A program made the translations under genes and the position numbers. Positions 6,214 through 14,058 of a stretch of 14,058 nt of DNA are shown here, one piece after another. This stretch comes from Clostridia bacterium (GTDB lineage Bacteria > Bacillota > Clostridia > Oscillospirales > CAG-272), in NCBI GenBank assembly GCA_017518025.1, contig JAFWWR010000074.1:1-14058 (forward strand), in the 5' to 3' direction. The notes under the pieces were generated by a model. It saw only the letters and a list, made by a program, of their open reading frames with translations, had not been told where the DNA came from and searched no databases. Each line of letters opens with the position of its first letter. Within the stretch, counting starts at the first letter, position 1.

Positions 6214-7680
6214 ATGAAAAAGTATCTTGCTGTACTTCTCTCCGTCATCATGATCCTGGCGGTCCTCGCATCCTGCTCGAAGTCGGGCAACGGAGGCGGA
6301 TCGAACAAGGTAACGGATCTTGACGACGAGTACACGACCTACGTCAAGGAACTGGCGGAAGACGTGAACTTCGACGGAATGACGTTCACTCTCATAGGGA
6401 AGGACGACGGCAATTTCCCCATCAAGGACGAGGAGACCGGCGACATCAGCAGCGACGCGCTGTATCACCGCCAGAGAGACCTTGAGGACATATTCGGGAT
6501 CTCCTGGGAGCCGGTCAAGACCGAGATCGGGCCTGATGCGGCCGATCAGGTCATCAACGAGGTCATGGCGGGCGGCGACTCCTACGACCTGGTACACGGC
6601 TCCACCCAGACGGTGGGCCAGTCGGTCCTCAACGCCGGCGTTATCATCAACGTGAGCGAACTCGAGCACGTGGATATGGACCGGGAGTGGTGGATCGAGG
6701 CCATGCAGACGGACTACGCCATCAAGGGCCAGACGTTCTTCCTCACGGGCCCCATCGTGGTCAGCAACTACCGTGACACCACCTGCGTACTGTTCAACAA
6801 GAAGGTCACCGAGCTTTACGGCATCGCAGACGCCGATCTGTATCAGACGGTAAAGGACGGAGACTGGACCTTCGACAAGATGTTCGCGGTTGCATCCGCC
6901 ATCCCGGAGAATCCCGGCGGAAACGGCGTGTGGCGCTATGACGAACCCGCGGGATACGACTTCATCCTCACCTCGGGCTACAGGATCACCAAGTTCGACG
7001 AGGACGGAGCTCCCTACGTCGAGGACAAACTCCCCGTTGAGTTCTCGAACCTTGCTGATAAGCTGTGCCCCGTCTTCTCCGACGACAGCCAGACTATCAA
7101 CGTCAAGTATAGGAAGGGCGATGAAGCCGAGAAGAAATACGGAGTCGAGGAGCTCCAGACTCTCTTCATCGACAACAGAGCGCTGTTCAGATTCACGACG
7201 ACCGAGGGCGCGCTCAATATGCGTAAAGAAGACGTGGTGTTCGGTATCCTGCCGTACCCGAAGGTAGACGACACCCAGAAGAACTACTGCTCCTACGCGA
7301 GAATGGGCATGGACAGCGCGGTATACGTTCCGAGAACGATCAAATCCCTGGAACTCACCGACGTGATAACCGAGGCCATGGGCGCCCTGAGCCAGAAGTA
7401 CGTCAAAGAGGCGTACTACGAGAAACTGCTCAAGGGCCAGAGCATATTTGACGCCGAGTCTTCCGAAATGCTCGACCTGATCTTCAGCACCAAGGTTTAC
7501 GACCTGATCGCTCTTTACTCGGGCGCCGACTATAACCAGATGGGCGACTATCTGACGACTCTCGACAACGCGATCAAATACGACAACGGCAACCTCGCTT
7601 CCGGCTACGCGGGAAGCGCCGTGCTGACCAACGTCTTCGCAAAGCAGCTTGTGAAGGCCGTGGAGAAGATGGATTCATAA
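6214..7680 (+). CDS. ABC-type extracellular solute-binding lipoprotein, copy 1
   Basis: This 488-residue lipoprotein has a type II signal peptide: Lys2-Lys3, a hydrophobic core (4-17) and lipobox LASC with Cys21 as the lipidation site, followed by a Gly/Ser/Asn-rich tether (to about 31). The mature part resembles family 1 (carbohydrate-type) solute-binding proteins: an early NFDGMTFTLIG strand, a periodic mix of strands and helices, aromatic-rich segments such as REWWIEAMQTDYAIKGQTFF, and the late YVPRTIKSLELTDVITEAMG helix start. It would sit on the outer face of the membrane and deliver a ligand, probably a sugar or oligosaccharide, to an ABC permease. No permease or ATPase is encoded nearby, so its partner is unknown. 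The start is set by AGGAAAG (6201-6207). A near-identical paralogue follows directly, and a strong terminator separates them. Confidence 0.8.
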   Translation: MKKYLAVLLSVIMILAVLASCSKSGNGGGSNKVTDLDDEYTTYVKELAEDVNFDGMTFTLIGKDDGNFPIKDEETGDISSDALYHRQRDLEDIFGISWEPVKTEIGPDAADQVINEVMAGGDSYDLVHGSTQTVGQSVLNAGVIINVSELEHVDMDREWWIEAMQTDYAIKGQTFFLTGPIVVSNYRDTTCVLFNKKVTELYGIADADLYQTVKDGDWTFDKMFAVASAIPENPGGNGVWRYDEPAGYDFILTSGYRITKFDEDGAPYVEDKLPVEFSNLADKLCPVFSDDSQTINVKYRKGDEAEKKYGVEELQTLFIDNRALFRFTTTEGALNMRKEDVVFGILPYPKVDDTQKNYCSYARMGMDSAVYVPRTIKSLELTDVITEAMGALSQKYVKEAYYEKLLKGQSIFDAESSEMLDLIFSTKVYDLIALYSGADYNQMGDYLTTLDNAIKYDNGNLASGYAGSAVLTNVFAKQLVKAVEKMDS

Positions 7681-7699
7681 TCAATTTGCAGATCGCGGG

Positions 7700-7739
7700 C
7701 GTCCCTTCCGCCGTCGGACGGCGGAAGGGACGTTTTTTT
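7700..7739 (+). terminator. Rho-independent terminator after binding-protein copy 1
   Basis: CGTCCCTTCCGCC (7700-7712) pairs perfectly with GGCGGAAGGGACG (7720-7732), followed by seven T residues (7733-7739). It isolates copy 1 from copy 2, so each is probably its own transcript. Confidence 0.93.
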
Positions 7740-7771
7740 CTTCCGGACGGGGCGGAACGCCGTTTTCGGTA

Positions 7772-7800
7772 TGGACAAACGGTCAGTTTTGTGCTATTAT
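7772..7800 (+). promoter_or_regulatory. Promoter of binding-protein gene copy 2
   Basis: -35 TGGACA (7772-7777), 17-bp spacer, -10 TATTAT (7795-7800) with an extended TGC. It aligns base for base with the copy 1 promoter at a 1643-bp offset. The leader (7808-7856) keeps the TCCTT/AAGGA hairpin over the ribosome binding site; the upstream GC hairpin has one mismatch in its stem. Confidence 0.72.
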
Positions 7801-7856
7801 CATATTTGAGCCGGTCACGGCGCGACAAATCTATCCTTACGAAAGGAAAGAATCAT

Positions 7857-9323
7857 ATGAAAAAGAGTATTGCGATCATACTCGCCGTTTTCACCGTGAT
7901 CTCCCTGCTCGCTTCCTGCGCAAAGTCGGGCGGCAGAAGCGGATCAAAGGAGAAAACCGACACCGACGACGAGTACACGACCTACGTCAAGGAACTGGCG
8001 CGGGACGTGAATTTCGACGGTATGACCTTCACCCTGATCGGGCGGAGCGGCGGAAACTTCCCCATCAAGGATGAGGAGACCGGCGACATCGGAAGCGACG
8101 CGGTCTACCACCGTCAGAGAGACCTTGAAGATATTTTCGGTATCTCCTGGGAGCCGGTCATAACGGAGATCGGCCCGGACACCGCCGACCAGGTCATCAA
8201 CGAGGTCATGGCGGGCGGTGATTCCTACGATCTGTCCAACGGTTCCACGCAAACTGTCGGTCAGCCGCTTCTCAATGCAGGCGTTATTATGAACGTCTCG
8301 AATCTGGAGCACGTTGACATGAGCCGGGAATGGTGGATCGAGGCCATGCAGACGGACTACGCCATCAAAGGGCAGACGTTCTTCCTCACGGGCCCTATCG
8401 TGGTCAACAACTATTGCGACACCACCTGTATGCTTTTCAACAAGACCGTGACGGAGCTGTACGGCATTGACGACGCCGAACTGTATCAGACCGTGAGAGA
8501 CGGGGACTGGACCCTCGACAAGATGTTCGAGGTGGCGTCCGCCGTCCCGGAGAATCCCTCCGGAAACGGAGTCTGGCGCTACGACGAGCCCCCGGGGTTC
8601 GACTTCATCTTCACCTCCGGGTACAGGATAACGAAATTCAACGATGAAGGCGAGCCGTACGTGGAGGATAAACTCCCCGTTGAGTTCTCGAACCTTGCTG
8701 ATAAGTTGTGCCCCGTCTTCTCCGACGACGGCCAGACCATACATACCAAGTACAAGAAGAACGAGACCCCCGAGAATAAGTACGGCGTTGAAGATCTGAG
8801 GACCCTGTTCATCGATAACCGCGCACTGTTCCGGTTCGGCACCACCGAGGGTGCCCTCGAAATGCGCAAAGAGGACGTGGTGTTCGGCATCCTGCCTTAC
8901 CCGAAGAGAGACAGCACTCAGAAGGAATACTGCTCCTACGCGAGGATGGGTCAGGACAGCGCCGTCTACGTTCCGAGGACGGTAAAATCCCTGGAGCTCA
9001 CCGACGTGATCACCGAGGCCATGGGCGCGCTCAGTCAGAAGTACATCAAAGAGGCGTACTACGAGAAACTGCTCAAGGGCCAGAGCATATTTGACGCCGA
9101 GTCTTCCGAAATGCTCGACCTCATTTTCAGCACCAAGGTCTACGATCTGATCGCGCTGTATTCCGGAGCGGACTTCAACCAGTGGGGTGAATTTCTGGAC
9201 ACTCTCAACGACTCCATCCGGTTCGACAACAGCAATCTTGCCTCCGGCTACGCAGGTAGCGCGCGGCTGACCAACATATACGCGCAGCAGCTTGTCAAGG
9301 CCGTGGATAAGATCGATTCATAA
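7857..9323 (+). CDS. ABC-type extracellular solute-binding lipoprotein, copy 2
   Basis: This 488-residue paralogue of the preceding gene has exactly the same length and aligns without gaps. It carries the same type II signal peptide plan (lipobox LASC, Cys21) and a short polar tether (KSGGRSGSKEK). The signal peptide and tether have diverged more than the mature domain. Differences at candidate ligand-facing positions, such as LVHGST versus LSNGST, SNYRDTTCV versus NNYCDTTCM and NQMGDYL versus NQWGEFL, could alter specificity (inference). Role as in copy 1: capture of an extracellular solute, probably a carbohydrate, for an ABC importer encoded elsewhere. The start at 7857 is chosen over an upstream in-frame ATG at 7686, because that extension would translate the promoter and the terminator stem. 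Two stretches are almost identical in DNA to copy 1 (8670-8729 and 9046-9121), while the rest differs at many third codon positions. Confidence 0.8.
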   Translation: MKKSIAIILAVFTVISLLASCAKSGGRSGSKEKTDTDDEYTTYVKELARDVNFDGMTFTLIGRSGGNFPIKDEETGDIGSDAVYHRQRDLEDIFGISWEPVITEIGPDTADQVINEVMAGGDSYDLSNGSTQTVGQPLLNAGVIMNVSNLEHVDMSREWWIEAMQTDYAIKGQTFFLTGPIVVNNYCDTTCMLFNKTVTELYGIDDAELYQTVRDGDWTLDKMFEVASAVPENPSGNGVWRYDEPPGFDFIFTSGYRITKFNDEGEPYVEDKLPVEFSNLADKLCPVFSDDGQTIHTKYKKNETPENKYGVEDLRTLFIDNRALFRFGTTEGALEMRKEDVVFGILPYPKRDSTQKEYCSYARMGQDSAVYVPRTVKSLELTDVITEAMGALSQKYIKEAYYEKLLKGQSIFDAESSEMLDLIFSTKVYDLIALYSGADFNQWGEFLDTLNDSIRFDNSNLASGYAGSARLTNIYAQQLVKAVDKIDS

Positions 9324-9343
9324 GCCTTTGCCGTAATACACGG

Positions 9344-9378
9344 ATCCCTCCCGCTTTTTCGGAACGGGAGGGATTTTT
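9344..9378 (+). terminator. Rho-independent terminator after binding-protein copy 2
   Basis: ATCCCTCCCG (9344-9353) pairs perfectly with CGGGAGGGAT (9365-9374), followed by a short T run. Confidence 0.88.
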
Positions 9379-9381
9379 ATG

Positions 9382-9411
9382 TTGCTTTTTCGCCTCGCCG
9401 GGAGTTATAAT
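9382..9411 (+). promoter_or_regulatory. Promoter of the PHP-domain gene
   Basis: -35 TTGCTT (9382-9387), 18-bp spacer, consensus -10 TATAAT (9406-9411), directly after the preceding terminator. A small hairpin TTTTCCG/CGGAAAA (9435-9453) lies in the leader just upstream of the GGAAGG ribosome binding site. Confidence 0.65.
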
Positions 9412-9469
9412 AGTCGGGGTTGGGAAAACGCGGTTTTTCCGCCCGACGGAAAAGAAAGGAAGGCGTATC

Positions 9470-10177
9470 ATGAAATTTAGGACCGAGCTTCACTGTCACA
9501 CCTCTCTCGCCAGCGGCTGCTCCGACGAGAGCGAGCGGGACACGGTGGAGAAATACATAAAACACGGCTACACGACTCTGGTGCTGACCAATCATTTTCA
9601 TGAGGGGGAGATCGATTCCTGCGGCGGAGACTACTACGACGCGGTGGACCGCTTCTACGAGGCGTACCGGCTGGCGCTGGAGGCGGCGGCGGGCAGGATC
9701 AACGTCCTGTGCGGCATGGAGATCCGCTTTACGGAGTGCGACAACGACTACCTGGTGTTCGGCATGACAGAGGAGTACGTCAGAGCCCACGAGAACATCC
9801 ACGATACCGACGTCTGCGACGCCCACGAGATGTTCCGGAGGGACGGTATCCTCCTCATCCAGGCGCACCCCATGCGCAACAGGATCCGGATCGTGAATCC
9901 CGCGTATCTTGACGGGATCGAGGTCTTCAACGGACACAACGCCGTGTTCTCCCGCAACGAGATGGCGGAGGCGTGGTACGAATACAACAAACGGTTCTAC
10001 CCGGATCTCATAAAGACCTCCGGCACCGACCACCACGACGACTGGCACAGACCCAGCGCCGGGATCCTGACCGACGAGCCGATCAGGACCATGGATCAGC
10101 TTGTGGCGACGCTGAGATCGGGAAATTACGAGTTGATAAAGCGGCCCGACATCGCCAAAATACATCCCGATGAATAA
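9470..10177 (+). CDS. PHP-domain metal-dependent phosphoesterase
   Basis: This 235-residue cytoplasmic protein of the PHP superfamily (COG0613-like) uses a cluster of two or three metal ions to hydrolyse phosphoesters. Family motifs appear in order: ELHCHT with His8 and His10, TNH at 40-42, GMEIRF with Glu84, QAHP with His133, the EVFNGHN strand (151-157) and GTDHHD with Asp187 and His188. The second motif reads TNH instead of the usual TDH, so one canonical aspartate is asparagine. Substrate is not predictable: members range from histidinol phosphatase and DNA polymerase X domains to small-molecule 5'-phosphatases, and the length and lack of extra domains indicate a stand-alone enzyme. GGAAGG upstream supports ATG 9470. 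It has its own promoter and a shared bidirectional terminator and appears monocistronic. Confidence 0.88.
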   Translation: MKFRTELHCHTSLASGCSDESERDTVEKYIKHGYTTLVLTNHFHEGEIDSCGGDYYDAVDRFYEAYRLALEAAAGRINVLCGMEIRFTECDNDYLVFGMTEEYVRAHENIHDTDVCDAHEMFRRDGILLIQAHPMRNRIRIVNPAYLDGIEVFNGHNAVFSRNEMAEAWYEYNKRFYPDLIKTSGTDHHDDWHRPSAGILTDEPIRTMDQLVATLRSGNYELIKRPDIAKIHPDE

Positions 10178-10210
10178 AAAACTGCTGCACTTCGGTGCAG
10201 CAGTCCTTTT

Positions 10211-10212
<2 letters not shown>
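10176..10212. terminator. Bidirectional terminator between the PHP gene and ligA
   Basis: A 10-bp perfect stem ACTGCTGCAC (10181-10190) / GTGCAGCAGT (10195-10204) with a stable TTCG loop, preceded by A residues and followed by T residues. It serves both converging genes, and its T tract overlaps the ligA stop codon. Confidence 0.93.
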
Positions 10213-12352
<2,140 letters not shown>

Positions 12353-12364
12353 TTATGCAAATGC

Positions 12365-13294
12365 CTACAGATTTTCCTCGTTCTTGTCCCATTCGGGTGT
12401 GTAGTCCTTCACGGAGGACGACCGCTCCTGCATGAAGCCGTCGAAACCCAGTTCAAGCGCGATTCGGCGCACCTCCTCGTACTCGAAGGTGGTGACCCGC
12501 CGCCGCATGGCTCGGTCGAGGGCGGGATCGCCGCATCCTCTGAAAAAATCGGGCGTGTACTGGCTCATCAGCGACAGAAGGACGTTTTCCGCCCCCGCCG
12601 CGTCCGCCACGGCGCGGAGAACTTTTTCGGAGTCGCGCCGCAGGCCGGGCAGAACAAGGTGGCGCACGATGACGCCGCTTTTCATCATGCCGTCGTCCCC
12701 GAAAACGGGCTTGCCGGCGACCCGTACCATCTCGCGGAGGGACTCAGTCGCGTATTTTGCGTAATCCTCCGCTCCGGCGAGGATCTTTGATACCGCCGGA
12801 TCGAAGAACTTGAAATCCGTGAGAAAAACGTCAGCCGTGCCGGCGAGGGCGCGGATCGTCTCCGCCTTCTCGTATCCGCCGGTGTTCCACACCACGGGGA
12901 CCGTGAGCCCAAGCCGTCTCGCCTCTCCCGCGGCGGCGATTATCCGGTCCGTGAACGGGGTAGGGGACACGAAATTGACGTTGTGCGCGCCGTCGTTTTG
13001 CAGACCGAGTATGATCCTGCAGAGCTCGTCATCGTCGATCCCCCGTCCGGCGCTCCCCGCCGCGGAGGGGCGGCTGATCTCGCCGTTCTGGCAGAACGCG
13101 CACCCCAGCGGGCACCCGGTGAAGAAGATCGCGCCGCTTCCGCGAGTCCCTGAGATCACCGGCTCCTCGTAAAAGTGGAGCATCACCCGGGCGATCCGCA
13201 TCCGGTCGGTGCATCCGCACCGTCCGGGCCCCTTTTTCCGGTCCGCGCCGCACTCCCGGGGGCAGAGAGCGCAGCCGTTTTCTGAATCGGTCAT
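12365..13294 (-). CDS. Radical SAM protein, PflX-like (COG1313 type)
   Basis: This 309-residue iron-sulfur protein of the radical SAM superfamily resembles PflX, a putative pyruvate formate-lyase activating enzyme homologue. An N-terminal cysteine-rich segment (CALCPRECGADR, then CGC; Cys8, 11, 15, 26 and 28) precedes GAIFFTGCPLGCAFCQN, where Cys61, Cys65 and Cys68 form the CxxxCxxC site for the [4Fe-4S] cluster that cleaves S-adenosylmethionine. VNFVSPTPF (106-114) and FLTDFKFFDP (157-166) match later barrel strands, and the C-terminal VKDYTPEWD resembles the family ending. The real substrate of PflX proteins is not established; no glyccyl-radical enzyme is encoded nearby to suggest one. The start at 13294 has GGGGA 6 bases upstream. 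In-frame ATGs at 13333 and 13369 lie within the hairpin array and would add residues unrelated to the family. Confidence 0.87.
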   Translation of the reverse strand: MTDSENGCALCPRECGADRKKGPGRCGCTDRMRIARVMLHFYEEPVISGTRGSGAIFFTGCPLGCAFCQNGEISRPSAAGSAGRGIDDDELCRIILGLQNDGAHNVNFVSPTPFTDRIIAAAGEARRLGLTVPVVWNTGGYEKAETIRALAGTADVFLTDFKFFDPAVSKILAGAEDYAKYATESLREMVRVAGKPVFGDDGMMKSGVIVRHLVLPGLRRDSEKVLRAVADAAGAENVLLSLMSQYTPDFFRGCGDPALDRAMRRRVTTFEYEEVRRIALELGFDGFMQERSSSVKDYTPEWDKNEENL

Positions 13295-13312
13295 ATTTTC
13301 CCCGACTTTACC

Positions 13313-13435
13313 TTTCTTGTCCCGAAGGGACATATCGCGCCGCAGGCATATCGCGTCCCGCAGGGACATATCGCAAATTCCGTAAGGAATTTATATCGCT
13401 GTCGGGCAACGCCCGACATCTCCCGATTTATCGGG
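13313..13435. repeat. Array of short hairpins with ATATCGC linkers, copy 1
   Basis: Six consecutive hairpins fill the gap between the radical SAM gene and the SdpI-type gene. Stems and loops in order: GTCCC-GAA-GGGAC (13319-13331), GCC-GCA-GGC (13339-13347), GTCCC-GCA-GGGAC (13355-13367), AAATTCC-GTAA-GGAATTT (13375-13392), TGTCGGGC-AAC-GCCCGACA (13400-13418) and CCCGA-TTTA-TCGGG (13422-13435). The first four are each followed by ATATCGC. Stem sequence changes between units but pairing is complete in all. The first 111 bp recur at 13948-14058. Confidence 0.9.
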
Positions 13436-13460
13436 ATCATTTTCTTCATAAAACCGGAAG

Positions 13461-13838
13461 TTATCTACGTCTTCCGAATTCATCAAAGTTTTTCTTCAGC
13501 GCATTTTCAGTTGGAACAATTGCTCCAACCATAGGAATCATCTGCGCAATTGTAAGAATTCCGCCAACAGTTCCTACGGTATTGATTTTCTTTCCAACCA
13601 CAAGAGCCATTACGATAGCAGAGAGCGGCAAAAGTATCAGTCCGCAAACGAACCAGAGCTTACCGATATATGTGTGGGCAAATTCCCATGTTTCCCTGTT
13701 CATCATAGATCTTTTTGTTCTATATCCGAAGGTGTAGTTTATGTCTTTAGGAGCTTTGATCAAAAACAATCTTCCCAATACGATCATTGTAATTGGTATG
13801 AGCAAAACCATTATCAACATAAATACCCAAAAGCCCAT
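13461..13838 (-). CDS. SdpI-family membrane protein
   Basis: This 125-residue protein has three hydrophobic segments (about 2-25, 60-82 and 88-108). Between the first two it carries FGYRTKRSMMNRETWEFAHTYIGK (37-60), the hallmark of the SdpI/YhfL family, in which a GxRT...W..A stretch faces the membrane surface. In Bacillus subtilis SdpI gives immunity to the SdpC toxin and sequesters the SdpR repressor. Short SdpI-like proteins are common and mostly uncharacterised, and no SdpC- or SdpR-like gene is visible here, so immunity is only a possibility. The start at 13838 follows GGTGGAGG; a longer in-frame reading to 14054 only translates the hairpin array. The coding sequence is visibly AT-richer than its neighbours and is bracketed by two copies of the same hairpin array, which suggests acquisition or rearrangement. 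Confidence 0.8.
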   Translation of the reverse strand: MGFWVFMLIMVLLIPITMIVLGRLFLIKAPKDINYTFGYRTKRSMMNRETWEFAHTYIGKLWFVCGLILLPLSAIVMALVVGKKINTVGTVGGILTIAQMIPMVGAIVPTENALKKNFDEFGRRR

Positions 13839-13855
13839 TCTATGAACCTCCACCA

Positions 13856-13946
13856 AATCCCGATCTGCCGGGGTCGTTATATATCCCGCCAAACCGGGAT
13901 TTGTCGATACTTTTGCCGACTCTTTCGCGATATGATATAAATTCCC
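13856..13946. repeat. Degenerate hairpins upstream of the SdpI-family gene
   Basis: Between the gene start and array copy 2 lie further small inverted repeats: ATCCCG (13883-13888) pairs with CGGGAT (13895-13900), and GTCG (13903-13906) with CGAC (13917-13920). The stretch also has ATATCG-like fragments (CGCGATATGATATAAATTCC). It looks like an eroded extension of the array. On the leftward strand TCGACA (13907-13902), 18 bp and TATATA (13883-13878) could be the promoter of the gene, but this is weak. Confidence 0.5.
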
Positions 13947-13947
13947 T

Positions 13948-14058
13948 TTTCTTGTCCCGAAGGGACATATCGCGCCGCAGGCATATCGCGTCCCGCAGAG
14001 ACATATCGCAAATTCCGTAAGGAATTTATATCGCTGTCGGGCAACGCCCGACATCTCC
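13948..14058. repeat. Array of short hairpins with ATATCGC linkers, copy 2 (runs off the window)
   Basis: This 111-bp stretch repeats 13313-13423 with a single difference. The third hairpin reads GTCCC-GCA-GAGAC here, a base change that breaks one pair. The same unit order and linkers are present, and the repeat continues past the window edge. The copies are in direct orientation, offset by 635 bp, with the SdpI-family gene between them. Confidence 0.92.

Larger units (their letters stand above)
6129..9323 (+). repeat. Tandem gene duplication, period 1643 bp
   Basis: Unit 1 (6129-7680) and unit 2 (7772-9323) each comprise promoter, leader and a 489-codon reading frame (stop included), with every aligned base at a constant offset of 1643. 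A 48-bp run across leader and start (6175-6222 and 7818-7865) is identical. The downstream terminators are unrelated in sequence, so the duplicated unit ends at about the stop codon. Confidence 0.9.

Noticed and set aside
7686..7856. Upstream extension of binding-protein copy 2
   Set aside because: It would run through a terminator stem and the promoter, and would bury the signal peptide inside the protein.
13295..13369. N-terminal extension of the radical SAM gene to ATG 13369 or 13333
   Set aside because: The added residues are a translation of the hairpin array; ATG 13294 has a good ribosome binding site and begins just before the family motif.
13313..13435. Hairpin array as a CRISPR
   Set aside because: Units are 16-25 bp with variable paired stems, and the constant part is only 7 bp; there are no spacers of uniform length and no cas genes.
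13839..14054. N-terminal extension of the SdpI-family gene
   Set aside because: It only translates the repeat region; ATG 13838 follows GGTGGAGG and begins at the first membrane segment.

Overview
The window looks like a chromosomal segment of a GC-rich Bacillota, most likely a gut-type Clostridia (Oscillospirales or Christensenellales style). The evidence is the mix of families (ECF vitamin-transporter S component, UPF0340/YwlG protein, SdpI-family membrane protein, XRE regulator, LASC lipoboxes), the AGGAGG-like ribosome binding sites and the consensus SigA-type promoters. This is inferred from gene content and style only. No tRNA, rRNA, CRISPR array or transposase gene was seen, and no gene-free stretch exceeds 300 bases.

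Layout from left to right: (1) The last 30 codons of a cysteine synthase (+), then a structured leader rich in hairpins and an ECF transporter S component (+), closed by a bidirectional terminator. (2) A leftward cassette made of two overlapping ABC exporter half-transporters (5356 to 1803) followed by an XRE regulator whose C-terminal half carries an exact 28-residue repeat. The exporter operon and the regulator gene have separate promoters of the same design: TATACT, a 17-bp spacer and a TTG-type -35, with a 16-bp imperfect palindrome abutting the -35 and a second copy 33-34 bp further upstream. This is the clearest self-contained regulatory system here. The XRE protein probably controls both its own gene and the exporter. 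(3) A divergent UPF0340 gene (+). (4) A tandem duplication of a 488-codon solute-binding lipoprotein gene with its promoter and leader, and no permease or ATPase gene beside it. Each copy has its own terminator. (5) A PHP-domain metal-dependent phosphoesterase (+), convergent through a perfect bidirectional terminator with (6) a leftward group of ligA, a PflX-like radical SAM protein and an AT-richer SdpI-family membrane protein gene.

The SdpI gene sits between two nearly identical copies (one mismatch in 111 bp) of an unusual array of short hairpins. The stems differ in sequence but are fully paired and are joined by a constant ATATCGC linker. The second copy runs off the right edge of the window.

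The most promising leads are the XRE/ABC-exporter regulon with its paired palindromic sites, the hairpin arrays bracketing sdpI, and the duplicated orphan binding proteins, which show patches of near-perfect DNA identity suggestive of gene conversion.
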